6,106 nt of DNA, from the NCBI GenBank assembly GCA_036570545.1, contig DATCXZ010000048.1:1-6106 (forward strand), written 5' to 3'. The notes beneath the pieces were generated by a model. That model did not search any database. It saw only the letters and a program-made list of their open reading frames with translations, and was not told where the DNA came from. Positions 1 to 6,027 of the stretch are shown here, one piece after another. Within the stretch, counting starts at the first letter, position 1; every line of letters starts with the position of its first letter. The stretch comes from Pelagibius sp036570545. GTDB taxonomy: Bacteria; Pseudomonadota; Alphaproteobacteria; Kiloniellales; Kiloniellaceae. A program made the position numbers and the translations under genes.

Positions 1-2
1 CC

Positions 3-1103
3 TGGGCGGCGGTCGCCAAGGGTTGTCTGACCGCCCTCGGCGCGCTGCCGGAAGGTGCCAATCTCGGCTTCGTCTACGTCACCGGCGCGCTGGCCGGCGA
101 CCTCGGCAGCATCGTCACCTTCCTGCGCGAGCGCAGCGGCATCGCCGCCTGGGTCGGCACCGTCGGGCTCGGGGTCGTGGGCAGCGGCGTCGAGTACTAC
201 GACCGCCCGGCGCTCTCCGTGCTGGTGGCCGCCCTGCCGGAGGACGCCTTTCGCGCCTTTGCTCCGGTCGTCGGCGCCCCGGCTGACGATGGCCTCTCGG
301 CCTTCGCCGCGGCGCATGGCGACTGGATCGCCCGCCACCGCCCAGTTCTCGGTGTTGTGCACGGCGACCCGCGCAACCCGGCCGTGATCGACATCGTCGA
401 GGGCCTCGCTTCGGCGACCTCGGCCTTCCTGGTCGGCGGCCTGGCCGCCTCGCAGGGCGATCTGCCGCAGGTCGCCGAAGGCAGCCTTGTGGCGGGCGGC
501 GTCTCGGGGGTTCTGCTGAGCTCGGAGCAGATGGTGGTGAGCGGCCTCACCCAGGGCTGCACGCCGATCGGCGCGCCACACGTGATCACCGAGGCCGAAG
601 GCGCGCGCGGCCTCGTGAAGACGATCGACGATCGGCCGGCGGTCGCGGTGCTGCGCGAGGACATCGGTGAGCTGCTGGCCCGCGACCTCCGCCGCATCGG
701 TGGCTACATCTTCGCCGGCCTGCCGATCGCCGGCAGCGACACCGGCGACTACCTGGTGCGCAACCTCGTCGGCCTCGATCTCGAGCGCGGCTGGCTACAG
801 ATCGGTGCCCAGGTTGCCGCCGGCGACCGCCTGCTGTTCTGCCGGCGCGACCACCAGACCGCGCGCGCCGACCTGAAGCGCATGCTGGAGGATCTGCGGG
901 CGCGCGCCGGCGGGGCGCCGCGCGGGGCGCTCTACTTTTCCTGCGTGGCGCGCGGGCGCCACCTCTTCGGACCGCAGTCCGAAGAGCTGCGGTTGATCCG
1001 CGAGACTTTCGGGGATATGCCGCTCACGGGGTTCTTCGCCAACGGAGAAATCTGCAACAACCGACTCTACGGCTACACCGGCGTGCTCACGCTGCTGCTG
1101 TAG
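3..1103 (+). CDS. FIST domain (FIST_N + FIST_C) signal-sensing protein, 5' end cut by window
   Basis: The reading frame is already open at the left edge (frame from base 3, first visible residues WAAVAKGCLTALG) and runs 366 codons to a TAG, so the true start lies outside, probably only 10-25 residues upstream given the usual ~380-residue length. The first half reads as FIST_N: a VGTVGLGVVGSGVEYY segment, then GDPRNPAVIDIVEGL and a glycine-rich FLVGGLAASQG stretch. The second half is FIST_C: YFSCVARG with its typical cysteine, FGPQSEEL, and the near-diagnostic ending GFFANGEICNNRLYGYTGVL. FIST domains are proposed small-ligand (possibly amino-acid) sensory modules, often attached to kinases or cyclases. 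Here the FIST pair stands alone with no signal peptide or membrane segment visible, so a soluble sensory or binding role is inferred. Family assignment is firm; ligand and partner are unknown. Confidence 0.9.
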   Translation, partial: WAAVAKGCLTALGALPEGANLGFVYVTGALAGDLGSIVTFLRERSGIAAWVGTVGLGVVGSGVEYYDRPALSVLVAALPEDAFRAFAPVVGAPADDGLSAFAAAHGDWIARHRPVLGVVHGDPRNPAVIDIVEGLASATSAFLVGGLAASQGDLPQVAEGSLVAGGVSGVLLSSEQMVVSGLTQGCTPIGAPHVITEAEGARGLVKTIDDRPAVAVLREDIGELLARDLRRIGGYIFAGLPIAGSDTGDYLVRNLVGLDLERGWLQIGAQVAAGDRLLFCRRDHQTARADLKRMLEDLRARAGGAPRGALYFSCVARGRHLFGPQSEELRLIRETFGDMPLTGFFANGEICNNRLYGYTGVLTLLL

Positions 1104-1126
1104 GGCTATCTGCCGCCGCGCCACCG

Positions 1127-1142
1127 GCTCCCGCGAGGGAGC
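1127..1142 (+). terminator. Small perfect hairpin with GCGA tetraloop between FIST gene and tas
   Basis: The arms GCTCCC and GGGAGC (6 bp, no mismatch) flank a GCGA loop of the stable GNRA class, 23 nt after the FIST stop. A second, overlapping hairpin, GCGCC-ttcc-GGCGC at 1141-1154, shares bases 1141-1142 with it, so the two compete. No T-run follows, so this is not a standard intrinsic terminator. It could be a weak terminator, an mRNA-stabilising 3' end, or chance in GC-rich DNA. Confidence 0.25.
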
Positions 1143-1179
1143 GCCTTCCGGCGCGGATCCTGCTTGAAAGGGAAGTGAC

Positions 1180-2223
1180 ATGGAATACCGCCGGCTCGGC
1201 CGCAGCGATCTCAACGTGAGTCCCATCTGCCTCGGCAGCATGACCTGGGGCGAGCAGAACAGCGACGCCGAGGCCTTCGAGCAGCTTGATTACGCGATCG
1301 ATCAGGGCGTGAACTTCATCGACACCGCCGAGATGTATCCCATCGACACCCGCGCGGAGACTTATGGGCGCACCGAGGAGATCATCGGAAACTGGATGGC
1401 CACGCGCGGCACCCGCGGCAAGGTTGTCGTCGCCACCAAGATCGTCGGCCCCAACGCTCAGCGCTTCCCCTATATCCGTGGCGGCGAGACGCGCTTCGAC
1501 CGCAAGCACATCGAGGCGGCGGTCGAGGCGAGCCTGAAGCGGCTGAAGACGGACCATATCGACCTCTATCAGCTCCACTGGCCGGACCGCGCCACCAACG
1601 ACTTCGGCCGCCTCGGCTATCGGCACGAGGACGGCGCCGCCGAGACGCCGATCGAGGAAACCCTGGACGCGCTCGATGCGGTGGTGCAAGCCGGCAAGGT
1701 GCGCCATGTCGGCCTCTCCAACGAGAATCCCTGGGGCGTGATGCGTTTCCTCGCGCTCGCCGGACAGGGGCGCGGCCCGCGCGTGGTGTCGGTTCAGAAT
1801 CCCTACAGCCTGCTCAACCGCAGCTATGAGACGCGGCTTGCCGAGGTGTCGATTCGCGAAGAGGTCGGCTTGCTGGCTTACGCCCCTCTGGCGGCCGGCA
1901 CCCTGACGGGGAAGTACCTCGGCGGCCAATGGCCGCAAGGCGCCCGGCGCACCCTCTGGCCCGGCAACAGGCGCTACCAGGGACCGCAGGCGGACAAGGC
2001 GACCGCGGCCTACGTGGCGCTCGCCCGCGACAACGGGCTGGACCCGGCGGAACTGGCCCTCGCCTTCGTCCTCCGCCAGCGCTTCCTCGGGGCTGCCATC
2101 ATCGGGGCGACCGGCATGGCGCAGTTGAAGACCAACATCGGCGCTGCCAGAGTCAGCCTGACGGACGAACTCCTCCAGGCCATCGAGGAACTCCACAAGC
2201 TCTATACCTATCCCTGCCCGTAA
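1180..2223 (+). CDS. tas: Tas-type NADP(H)-dependent aldo/keto reductase
   Basis: A complete 347-aa soluble aldo/keto reductase closely resembling E. coli Tas (about 346 aa) along its whole length. Shared hallmarks are the N-terminal LGSMTWGEQNS, DYAIDQGVNFIDTAEMYP, LYQLHWPDRATNDFGRLGY, VQNPYSLLNRS, LAYAPLAAGTLTGKYL and the C-terminal YTYPCP ending. The catalytic tetrad is readable as Asp48, Tyr53, Lys87 and His133 (in QLHWP). The family reduces aldehydes and ketones with NADPH on a (beta/alpha)8 barrel; the physiological substrate of Tas is not settled. E. coli tas was found as a suppressor of tyrosine auxotrophy under starvation. The ATG is preceded by AGGGAAG at a sensible distance, and the N-terminus MEYRRLGRSDLNVS matches the family, fixing the start. 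It lies 76 nt after the FIST gene on the same strand. A role in detoxifying reactive carbonyls is possible but only inferred. Confidence 0.93.
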   Translation: MEYRRLGRSDLNVSPICLGSMTWGEQNSDAEAFEQLDYAIDQGVNFIDTAEMYPIDTRAETYGRTEEIIGNWMATRGTRGKVVVATKIVGPNAQRFPYIRGGETRFDRKHIEAAVEASLKRLKTDHIDLYQLHWPDRATNDFGRLGYRHEDGAAETPIEETLDALDAVVQAGKVRHVGLSNENPWGVMRFLALAGQGRGPRVVSVQNPYSLLNRSYETRLAEVSIREEVGLLAYAPLAAGTLTGKYLGGQWPQGARRTLWPGNRRYQGPQADKATAAYVALARDNGLDPAELALAFVLRQRFLGAAIIGATGMAQLKTNIGAARVSLTDELLQAIEELHKLYTYPCP

Positions 2224-2284
2224 TCCCCATTTCGACGCGTGCCTTCCCGGCGCCTCCCCGCGAGCTTCAGGCCTTTTATCAGCC

Positions 2285-2818
2285 ATGCGTCTCTTCGTTG
2301 CCATTGCCCTGCCCGACACCTTGCGCAGCCGCCTGCGCGACCTCTGCAACGGCCTGCCCGGCGCGCGCTGGGTCGCGCCGGAGAACCTGCACCTGACCCT
2401 GCGCTTCATCGGCGAGGTGGAGGGTCATCATGCCGAGGACATCGACGCCGCCCTTTCCGGCATTCATCTGCCGCGCTTTTCCCTGACGCTCTCGGGGGTC
2501 GGCGACTTCGGCAACGGGCGACGGCTGCGCTCGGTGTGGGTCGGCGTCGAGCCGAGCGAGATGCTGGAGCGCCTGCAGGCGAAGGTGGAGCAGGCGGTGC
2601 AGCGCGCCGGGCAGCCGCCGGAAAAGCGCAAGTTCAAGCCGCACGTGACGCTTGCGCGCTTCAAGTCGCATCCCGGCGGGCGGCTGGAGAGCTATTTCGC
2701 GGTGCGCTCGCTGTTCCGCGCGCCGCCCTTCGAGGTGGCCGACTTCACCCTGTTTTCCAGCTATCTCGCCCACGAGGGCGCGATCTATTCGCCCGAGGCC
2801 GTCTACCCGCTCGACTAA
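2285..2818 (+). CDS. thpR: RNA 2',3'-cyclic phosphodiesterase (2'-5' RNA ligase family)
   Basis: A complete 177-aa protein of the 2H phosphoesterase superfamily. Both catalytic HxTx motifs are present: His36-Leu-Thr-Leu (NLHLTLRFIGEV) and His120-Val-Thr-Leu (KPHVTLARFKS), at the usual spacing for two symmetrical lobes. The opening MRLFVAIALP and the central LRSVWVGVE strand are typical of ThpR/LigT. The enzyme opens 2',3'-cyclic phosphates to 2'-phosphates on RNA ends and in vitro can reversibly join tRNA half-molecules by 2'-5' linkage; its in vivo purpose is unclear. The start is set by the family N-terminus, since no convincing Shine-Dalgarno sequence is visible upstream (gagcttcagg lies too far away). 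It follows tas by 61 nt on the same strand and its TAA is only 10 nt from the stop of the convergent transporter gene. Confidence 0.95.
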   Translation: MRLFVAIALPDTLRSRLRDLCNGLPGARWVAPENLHLTLRFIGEVEGHHAEDIDAALSGIHLPRFSLTLSGVGDFGNGRRLRSVWVGVEPSEMLERLQAKVEQAVQRAGQPPEKRKFKPHVTLARFKSHPGGRLESYFAVRSLFRAPPFEVADFTLFSSYLAHEGAIYSPEAVYPLD

Positions 2819-2828
2819 AGGGGATGAC

Positions 2829-3785
2829 CTAGGATGTCGGCCCCATCGGCCCCGGCACCGGCTGCACCGGCTTTGGCTTGCGCGTCTCGCGGTGCAGAAT
2901 ATAGAGGCCGCTGGCGGTCAGGATGGCGGCGCCGACCCAGACGTTCGGCGCCGGCACCTCTTGCCACAGCCCCCAGCCGAGAATGACGCCCCACACCAGC
3001 ACCGAGTAGTCGAAGGGCGCGACCACCGCCGCTGGCGCATAGCGGTATCCCTGGGTGATGAGGGCCATGCCGCCGGTTCCGATGATGCCGAGGAAGACGA
3101 AGAGCCCCGCGTCCGGCAGGCTCGGCATCTGCCATTGCGCCGGCATCAGCAGCAGAGTGGCGCCGGCAGCGCCGAGCGCTGGCCAGAACATGATCGCCGC
3201 TGTCGACATCTCGCGCGTCATCCTGCGCCCCATCAGCATGGCGAGGGCATAGGTGAGCGCGCCGCCGAGCGGCAGGAGCGCCTCGACGCGAAAGCTCGCG
3301 GTTCCCGGCTGCACCACCACCAGCACACCGGTGAAGCCGACGACGACCGCGGCCCAGCGACGCAGGCCCACCCGCTCGCCCAGCATCGGGACCGACAACG
3401 CGGTGATGAACAGCGGCGCGGCGAAGGTAATGGCGAAGGCGTCGGCCAGGGGCAGGTAGCGCAGGCTGGTGAAGAACAGGAACGAGGTGACCAGATTCAA
3501 CAGCGTGCGCAGCACCAGCAGCAGCGGACGTTTCGGCCGCAGGCAGGCGAGACCGCTGCCGGTCAGCAGCACGAAGACGACGACCGCCAGCGCGCCGATG
3601 CCGTTCCGCGCCAGGATCACCTGACTCACAGCATAGCCGGAACCGAGGAGCTTGGCGCAGGCATCCATCACCGACATGCCGAACAGCCCGACGAGGGCAC
3701 AGCCGATGCCGAAGCCGATGCGATCCCCGTTGGCGCTTTCAGGAGCGGCGGCGCCCTTGGCCAGTCCTGTGCTCGTCTGCGTCAT
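2829..3785 (-). CDS. DMT superfamily transporter, EamA/RhaT type, ten membrane segments
   Basis: A complete 318-aa hydrophobic inner-membrane protein with two EamA repeats, roughly residues 23-160 and 170-300, consistent with ten transmembrane helices. The end of repeat 1 carries the typical RYLPLADAFAITFAAPLF stretch, then a GERVGLRRW loop and VGFTGVLVVVQPG. Repeat 2 ends in YRYAPAAVVAPFDYSVLVWG. A short proline- and lysine-rich cytoplasmic tail follows. Family members export amino acids, metabolites or drugs, and the substrate cannot be read from sequence. It is the last gene of the minus-strand block, starting 9 nt after the kinase stop, so co-transcription is very likely. The only ribosome-binding candidate, AGAGG, sits 2 nt before the ATG, which is unusually close and suggests translational coupling. 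Export of a by-product of the upstream enzymes is conceivable but unproven; transporters of this family are common and often placed by chance. Confidence 0.92.
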   Translation of the reverse strand: MTQTSTGLAKGAAAPESANGDRIGFGIGCALVGLFGMSVMDACAKLLGSGYAVSQVILARNGIGALAVVVFVLLTGSGLACLRPKRPLLLVLRTLLNLVTSFLFFTSLRYLPLADAFAITFAAPLFITALSVPMLGERVGLRRWAAVVVGFTGVLVVVQPGTASFRVEALLPLGGALTYALAMLMGRRMTREMSTAAIMFWPALGAAGATLLLMPAQWQMPSLPDAGLFVFLGIIGTGGMALITQGYRYAPAAVVAPFDYSVLVWGVILGWGLWQEVPAPNVWVGAAILTASGLYILHRETRKPKPVQPVPGPMGPTS

Positions 3786-3794
3786 GGCCTCTGT

Positions 3795-4667
3795 CTAGCC
3801 ATAACGGCTGAGGATGTCCTGCACCATTTGTGCATAGGGAGCGCCGCAGATCTCGGTGTGCACGAGCAGCGGGAAGAGGTTGTAGACATCGCGGCGCCCC
3901 TCGGCGTAGCCCGGGCGCAGCGGGCGCAGCTCGCGGTAGCGACGGTGGAAGGCGGCACCGAAGGTCGACAGCAGCTCGATATAGGCGATCTCCACCTCCG
4001 GATCGGCGAAGTAGAGCGCGGGATCGATGAAGGCGGCGACGCGGTCGGCCGCGCAGAGAACGTTGCCGGCCCAGACGTCGCCGTGCACCAGGCCGGGGGC
4101 CGGCGGCTGGTCTATGAAGTTCTCGAGCCGCGCGCAGAAGCGCTCGAGCGCGCGATGGGTCGCCGCCGGCAGGCGGCCGGACTCGCGGGCGATGCGGCCC
4201 ATCACCAGCAGGCGCTGGTCGCGGTAGAAGTCGCACCAGTTCCCGGTCCAGGGATTGGGCTGCGGCAGAGCGCCGATCACCGTGTCGCGCGGAAAGCCAT
4301 AGGCCTCGGCGGAAAGGGCGTGCAGGACGGCCAGTTGCTCGGCGGCGTCCTCCTCGGCGGCCGCCCGGTCGCCCTGGGGGCGTCCAGCGCCGCGGTTGCC
4401 GACATGCTCGACGTAGTCCATTAGCAGCAGGTCGTCGGCGACATGGCGGATTGCCGGCACCGGCAGGCGGCTGTGCCGGGCGAGGTAGCCGAGCATGTAG
4501 CCTTCGATGGCGAGGCCGCCCCGGCCGGGCGGCGCCACCTTGGCCACCAGGGGCGGGCGATCGTCGAAGTCGAGGCGATAGACCTCGGCGACGCAGCCGC
4601 CGTGAAGCGGGACGCGGGCGCGCGGCATGCTGCCGCAGGCCGCCGCGACCGCTTCGTCCAGCGTCAT
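3795..4667 (-). CDS. Fructosamine-3-kinase family protein (probable ribulosamine/erythrulosamine 3-kinase)
   Basis: A complete soluble kinase of the FN3K/aminoglycoside-phosphotransferase-like fold, 290 aa from this start. Seen with numbering from M1=4667: glycine-rich PLHGGCVAEVYRL (21-32), VAKV with the ATP lysine (Lys43), a following Glu in EGYMLGYL (Glu55), WTGNWCDFYRDQRL (140-153), the catalytic loop LVHGDVWAGN (HGD at 195-197) and the metal-binding IDPALYFADPE (Asp215). These are FN3K hallmarks. The family phosphorylates O3 of ketoamines on protein amines; the product breaks down spontaneously, freeing the amine. Bacterial members studied prefer ribulosamines and erythrulosamines over fructosamines. 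The upstream neighbour is an LMW phosphatase, a meaningful pairing. An in-frame ATG at 4694 would add nine residues (MTSGHDVRG) encoded by a tandem repeat; 4667 (MTLDEAV) better fits the family N-terminus and itself forms an ATGA overlap. A general small-molecule kinase is the main alternative. Confidence 0.92.
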   Translation of the reverse strand: MTLDEAVAAACGSMPRARVPLHGGCVAEVYRLDFDDRPPLVAKVAPPGRGGLAIEGYMLGYLARHSRLPVPAIRHVADDLLLMDYVEHVGNRGAGRPQGDRAAAEEDAAEQLAVLHALSAEAYGFPRDTVIGALPQPNPWTGNWCDFYRDQRLLVMGRIARESGRLPAATHRALERFCARLENFIDQPPAPGLVHGDVWAGNVLCAADRVAAFIDPALYFADPEVEIAYIELLSTFGAAFHRRYRELRPLRPGYAEGRRDVYNLFPLLVHTEICGAPYAQMVQDILSRYG

Positions 4668-4715
4668 GCCTCGGACGTCATGCCCGGACGTCATGCCCGG
4701 ACATCATGCTTGGGC
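4663..4715 (-). repeat. Four tandem 13/14-bp units, each with an ATG, at the phosphatase-kinase junction
   Basis: On the plus strand the units are 4663-4676 (14 bp, one extra T), 4677-4689 and 4690-4702 (identical, GTCATGCCCGGAC) and 4703-4715 (diverged, ATCATGCTTGGGC). Read on the minus strand each supplies an ATG, at 4707, 4694, 4681 and 4667. The 4707 ATG overlaps the phosphatase TGA. Its short frame MMSGHDVRA ends in a TGA overlapping the 4681 ATG, and that frame (MTSEA) ends in a TGA overlapping the 4667 ATG of the kinase. The 4694 ATG reads directly into the kinase in frame. The array probably arose by duplication of an original ATGA junction and could change copy number by slippage. 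The repeat itself is seen directly; any regulatory effect is inference. Confidence 0.85.
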
Positions 4716-5186
4716 CAGCAGCTCTTGTCGCAGCCGGTCGACCCAGGCCGGCGCCGCCGCTTCGACGGCATCGAGCATCGCTTCGTAGGCGCTGTCGTCG
4801 CCATAGAACGGGTCCGCCACGTCGGGCCCGGCCGCCGGCAATACCTCCAGAAACAGATGGACCCGGCATCTCGCGTCCGGCGGCAGCAGCGCCTTCAGGT
4901 GGCGCAGGTGGCCGCGATCCATCGCCAGGATGAGATCGAAGTCCGCGAAGTCGGCGCGGCACAGTTGGCGGGCGCGCAGTGCCCTCAGGTCATAGCCGCG
5001 CCGCGCGCCGAGCCGCACGGCGCGCTCGGAGGGCGGCTCGCCGATGTGGTAGTCGGCGGTTCCGGCGGAGTCGACCATCGCCCGGCCGGCCAGCCCGGCT
5101 TCCGCCAGGCGCTCGCGCAGCACCGCTTCGGCGCTGGGCGAGCGGCAGATGTTGCCGGTGCAGACGGTCAGAATCTTGAATGGCAC
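4704..5186 (-). CDS. Low-molecular-weight protein-tyrosine-phosphatase family protein, GTG start
   Basis: A complete LMW phosphatase of 160 aa. The signature P-loop VCTGNICRSPSAE near the N-terminus gives nucleophile Cys9 and Arg15 (CX5R), followed by DSAGTADYHIGEPP, a DLILAMDRGHLRHL helix and the general-acid loop DPFYG (Asp125-Pro126). The family hydrolyses phosphotyrosine through a cysteinyl-phosphate intermediate; bacterial members act in exopolysaccharide control or arsenate reduction, and a mammalian one removes the 5-phosphate of ribulosamine-5-phosphate on proteins. Directly upstream of a fructosamine-kinase-type gene, the last role is the best guess. The start is the GTG at 5186, giving (V)PFKILTVCTGN, the usual family start, with GGCGAGAACAG upstream. 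An ATG at 5261 would add 25 unconserved, charged and Asn/Lys-rich residues across the promoter region and is disfavoured. The TGA overlaps an ATG (ATGA), so downstream translation is likely coupled. No EPS gene is nearby. Confidence 0.93.
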   Translation of the reverse strand: MPFKILTVCTGNICRSPSAEAVLRERLAEAGLAGRAMVDSAGTADYHIGEPPSERAVRLGARRGYDLRALRARQLCRADFADFDLILAMDRGHLRHLKALLPPDARCRVHLFLEVLPAAGPDVADPFYGDDSAYEAMLDAVEAAAPAWVDRLRQELLAQA

Positions 5187-5310
5187 CTGTTCTCGCCCAA
5201 CATTTTTGTTGATGTTTTTTGTCGACCACTTTCGTCTATCATCGCGCCTCGTTTCGCGCAACTGCGCGCCAAGGCGCAGCTTCTCTCAGGATCAGGGCCG
5301 TCGGGCAGGT
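5187..5310. promoter_or_regulatory. Divergent intergenic region between phosphatase operon and sirtuin, with AT-rich patch and dyads
   Basis: This 124-bp gap must hold promoters for both directions. Bases 5199-5242 are sharply richer in A/T than anything else in the window. A dyad CAACA-tttt-TGTTG (5198-5211) lies 12-25 nt before the phosphatase GTG, either an operator or a 5'-leader hairpin. A second region (5255-5279) has three alternating half-sites: CGCGCA-ac-TGCGCG (5255-5268) and CTGCGC-gccaag-GCGCAG (5262-5279), sharing the middle arm. TATCAT at 5237-5242 resembles a plus-strand -10 element, but no good -35 sits at 16-18 bp. A minus-strand TTGCGC with 17-bp spacing leads to a poor -10. 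The divergent arrangement is certain; individual promoter calls are weak. Confidence 0.45.
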
Positions 5311-6027
5311 ATGGAAAGCCGACGCATCGTCATTCTCACCGGGGCGGGAATCTCCAAGGAGTCCGGCCTCGATACCTTCCGCGACCCGGACGGCCTCTGG
5401 GCGCGCGTGCGCATCGAGGACGTGGCGACGCCGGAGGCCTTCGCCCGCGACCGCGACCGGGTGCACGCCTTTTACAATCAACGGCGTGCCGCCCTGGTGT
5501 TGGAGGCGGTGGTGCCCAACGCAGCCCACCGCGCGCTGGCGCGGTTGGAGGCCGAGTGGCCGGGCGAGGTTCTTCTGGTCACACAGAACATCGACGACCT
5601 GCACGAGCGGGCAGGGTCCAGGAACCTCATCCACATGCACGGCGAGTTGCTGAAGGCGCGCTGTCTGGTCTGTGGCGGCGTCAGCCCCTGGCGCGAGGCG
5701 CTGACGCGCGAAAGCCTCTGTCCGGCCTGTGGGGCCGACGGTACGCTGCGCTCTCACGTCGTCTGGTTCGGCGAGATGCCGCTGGAGATGGACCGCATCT
5801 ACGAGGCGCTCGGAAACTGCGACCTTTTCGTCTCCATCGGCACTTCCGGCAATGTCTATCCCGCGGCCGGCTTCGTCGCCGAGGCGCATGCCAACGGCCA
5901 CGCCCACACGGTGGAGCTGAACCTCGAGCCTTCGGAGGGCTATTCGCTGTTCGACGAGCGGCGCTATGGCCGGGCCAGCGTCGAGGTGCCGGCCTTCGTC
6001 GAGCGGGTGCTTGCCGATGGCTGGTAG
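5311..6027 (+). CDS. cobB: CobB-like class III sirtuin, NAD+-dependent protein lysine deacylase
   Basis: A complete 238-aa SIR2 protein, minimal catalytic core size. Visible motifs in order: NAD-binding GAGISKESGLDTFR (11-24), Tyr55-x-x-Arg58 in HAFYNQRR (the pair that binds negatively charged acyl groups in SIRT5 and E. coli CobB), TQNIDDLHERAG (91-102), catalytic His110 in HMHGEL, zinc ligands Cys118/Cys121 and Cys137/Cys140, VVWFGEMP, GTSGNVYPAA and NLEPS. It should remove acetyl and succinyl/malonyl groups from lysines in the cytoplasm, yielding nicotinamide and O-acyl-ADP-ribose; acetyl-CoA synthetase is a classic target. Ser148 stands where most sirtuins have Pro before HVVWFGE, a mild oddity. 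The start at 5311 places MESRRIVILTGAGIS as expected, with a modest GGGCAGG just upstream. The frame stays open further upstream, but that part is antisense to the phosphatase. It is divergent from the phosphatase operon and overlaps the next gene by 11 nt. Confidence 0.95.
   Translation: MESRRIVILTGAGISKESGLDTFRDPDGLWARVRIEDVATPEAFARDRDRVHAFYNQRRAALVLEAVVPNAAHRALARLEAEWPGEVLLVTQNIDDLHERAGSRNLIHMHGELLKARCLVCGGVSPWREALTRESLCPACGADGTLRSHVVWFGEMPLEMDRIYEALGNCDLFVSIGTSGNVYPAAGFVAEAHANGHAHTVELNLEPSEGYSLFDERRYGRASVEVPAFVERVLADGW

Noticed and set aside
1121..1160. A strong intrinsic terminator after the FIST gene.
   Set aside because: The hairpins are short and no T-run follows, so only a low-confidence structural note is kept.
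1087..2409. A 440-codon open frame on the minus strand opposite the aldo/keto reductase.
   Set aside because: Fully covered by tas and the start of thpR on the plus strand. It has no family motif and a biased composition, so it is an antisense shadow.
2652..4424. A 590-codon open frame on the plus strand, the longest open stretch in the window.
   Set aside because: It lies antisense to the transporter and kinase genes, both of which carry clear family motifs. Its translation is a low-complexity mix rich in Arg, Gln, His and Gly with no recognisable domain, the usual shadow of GC-rich coding DNA.
4704..5186. Calling the LMW phosphatase an arsenate reductase (ArsC) or an exopolysaccharide phosphatase (Wzb type).
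   Set aside because: No arsenic-resistance gene, tyrosine kinase or polysaccharide gene is nearby, and the fructosamine-kinase neighbour favours a deglycation role.
5187..5261. An N-terminal extension of the LMW phosphatase from an ATG at 5261.
   Set aside because: The 25 added residues are charged and Asn/Lys-rich, come from the AT-rich control region and have no counterpart in the family. The GTG at 5186 gives the canonical N-terminus and length.
5149..5310. A longer sirtuin start upstream, at 5149.
   Set aside because: It would overlap the 5' end of the phosphatase gene in antisense and add residues before the canonical sirtuin N-terminus.
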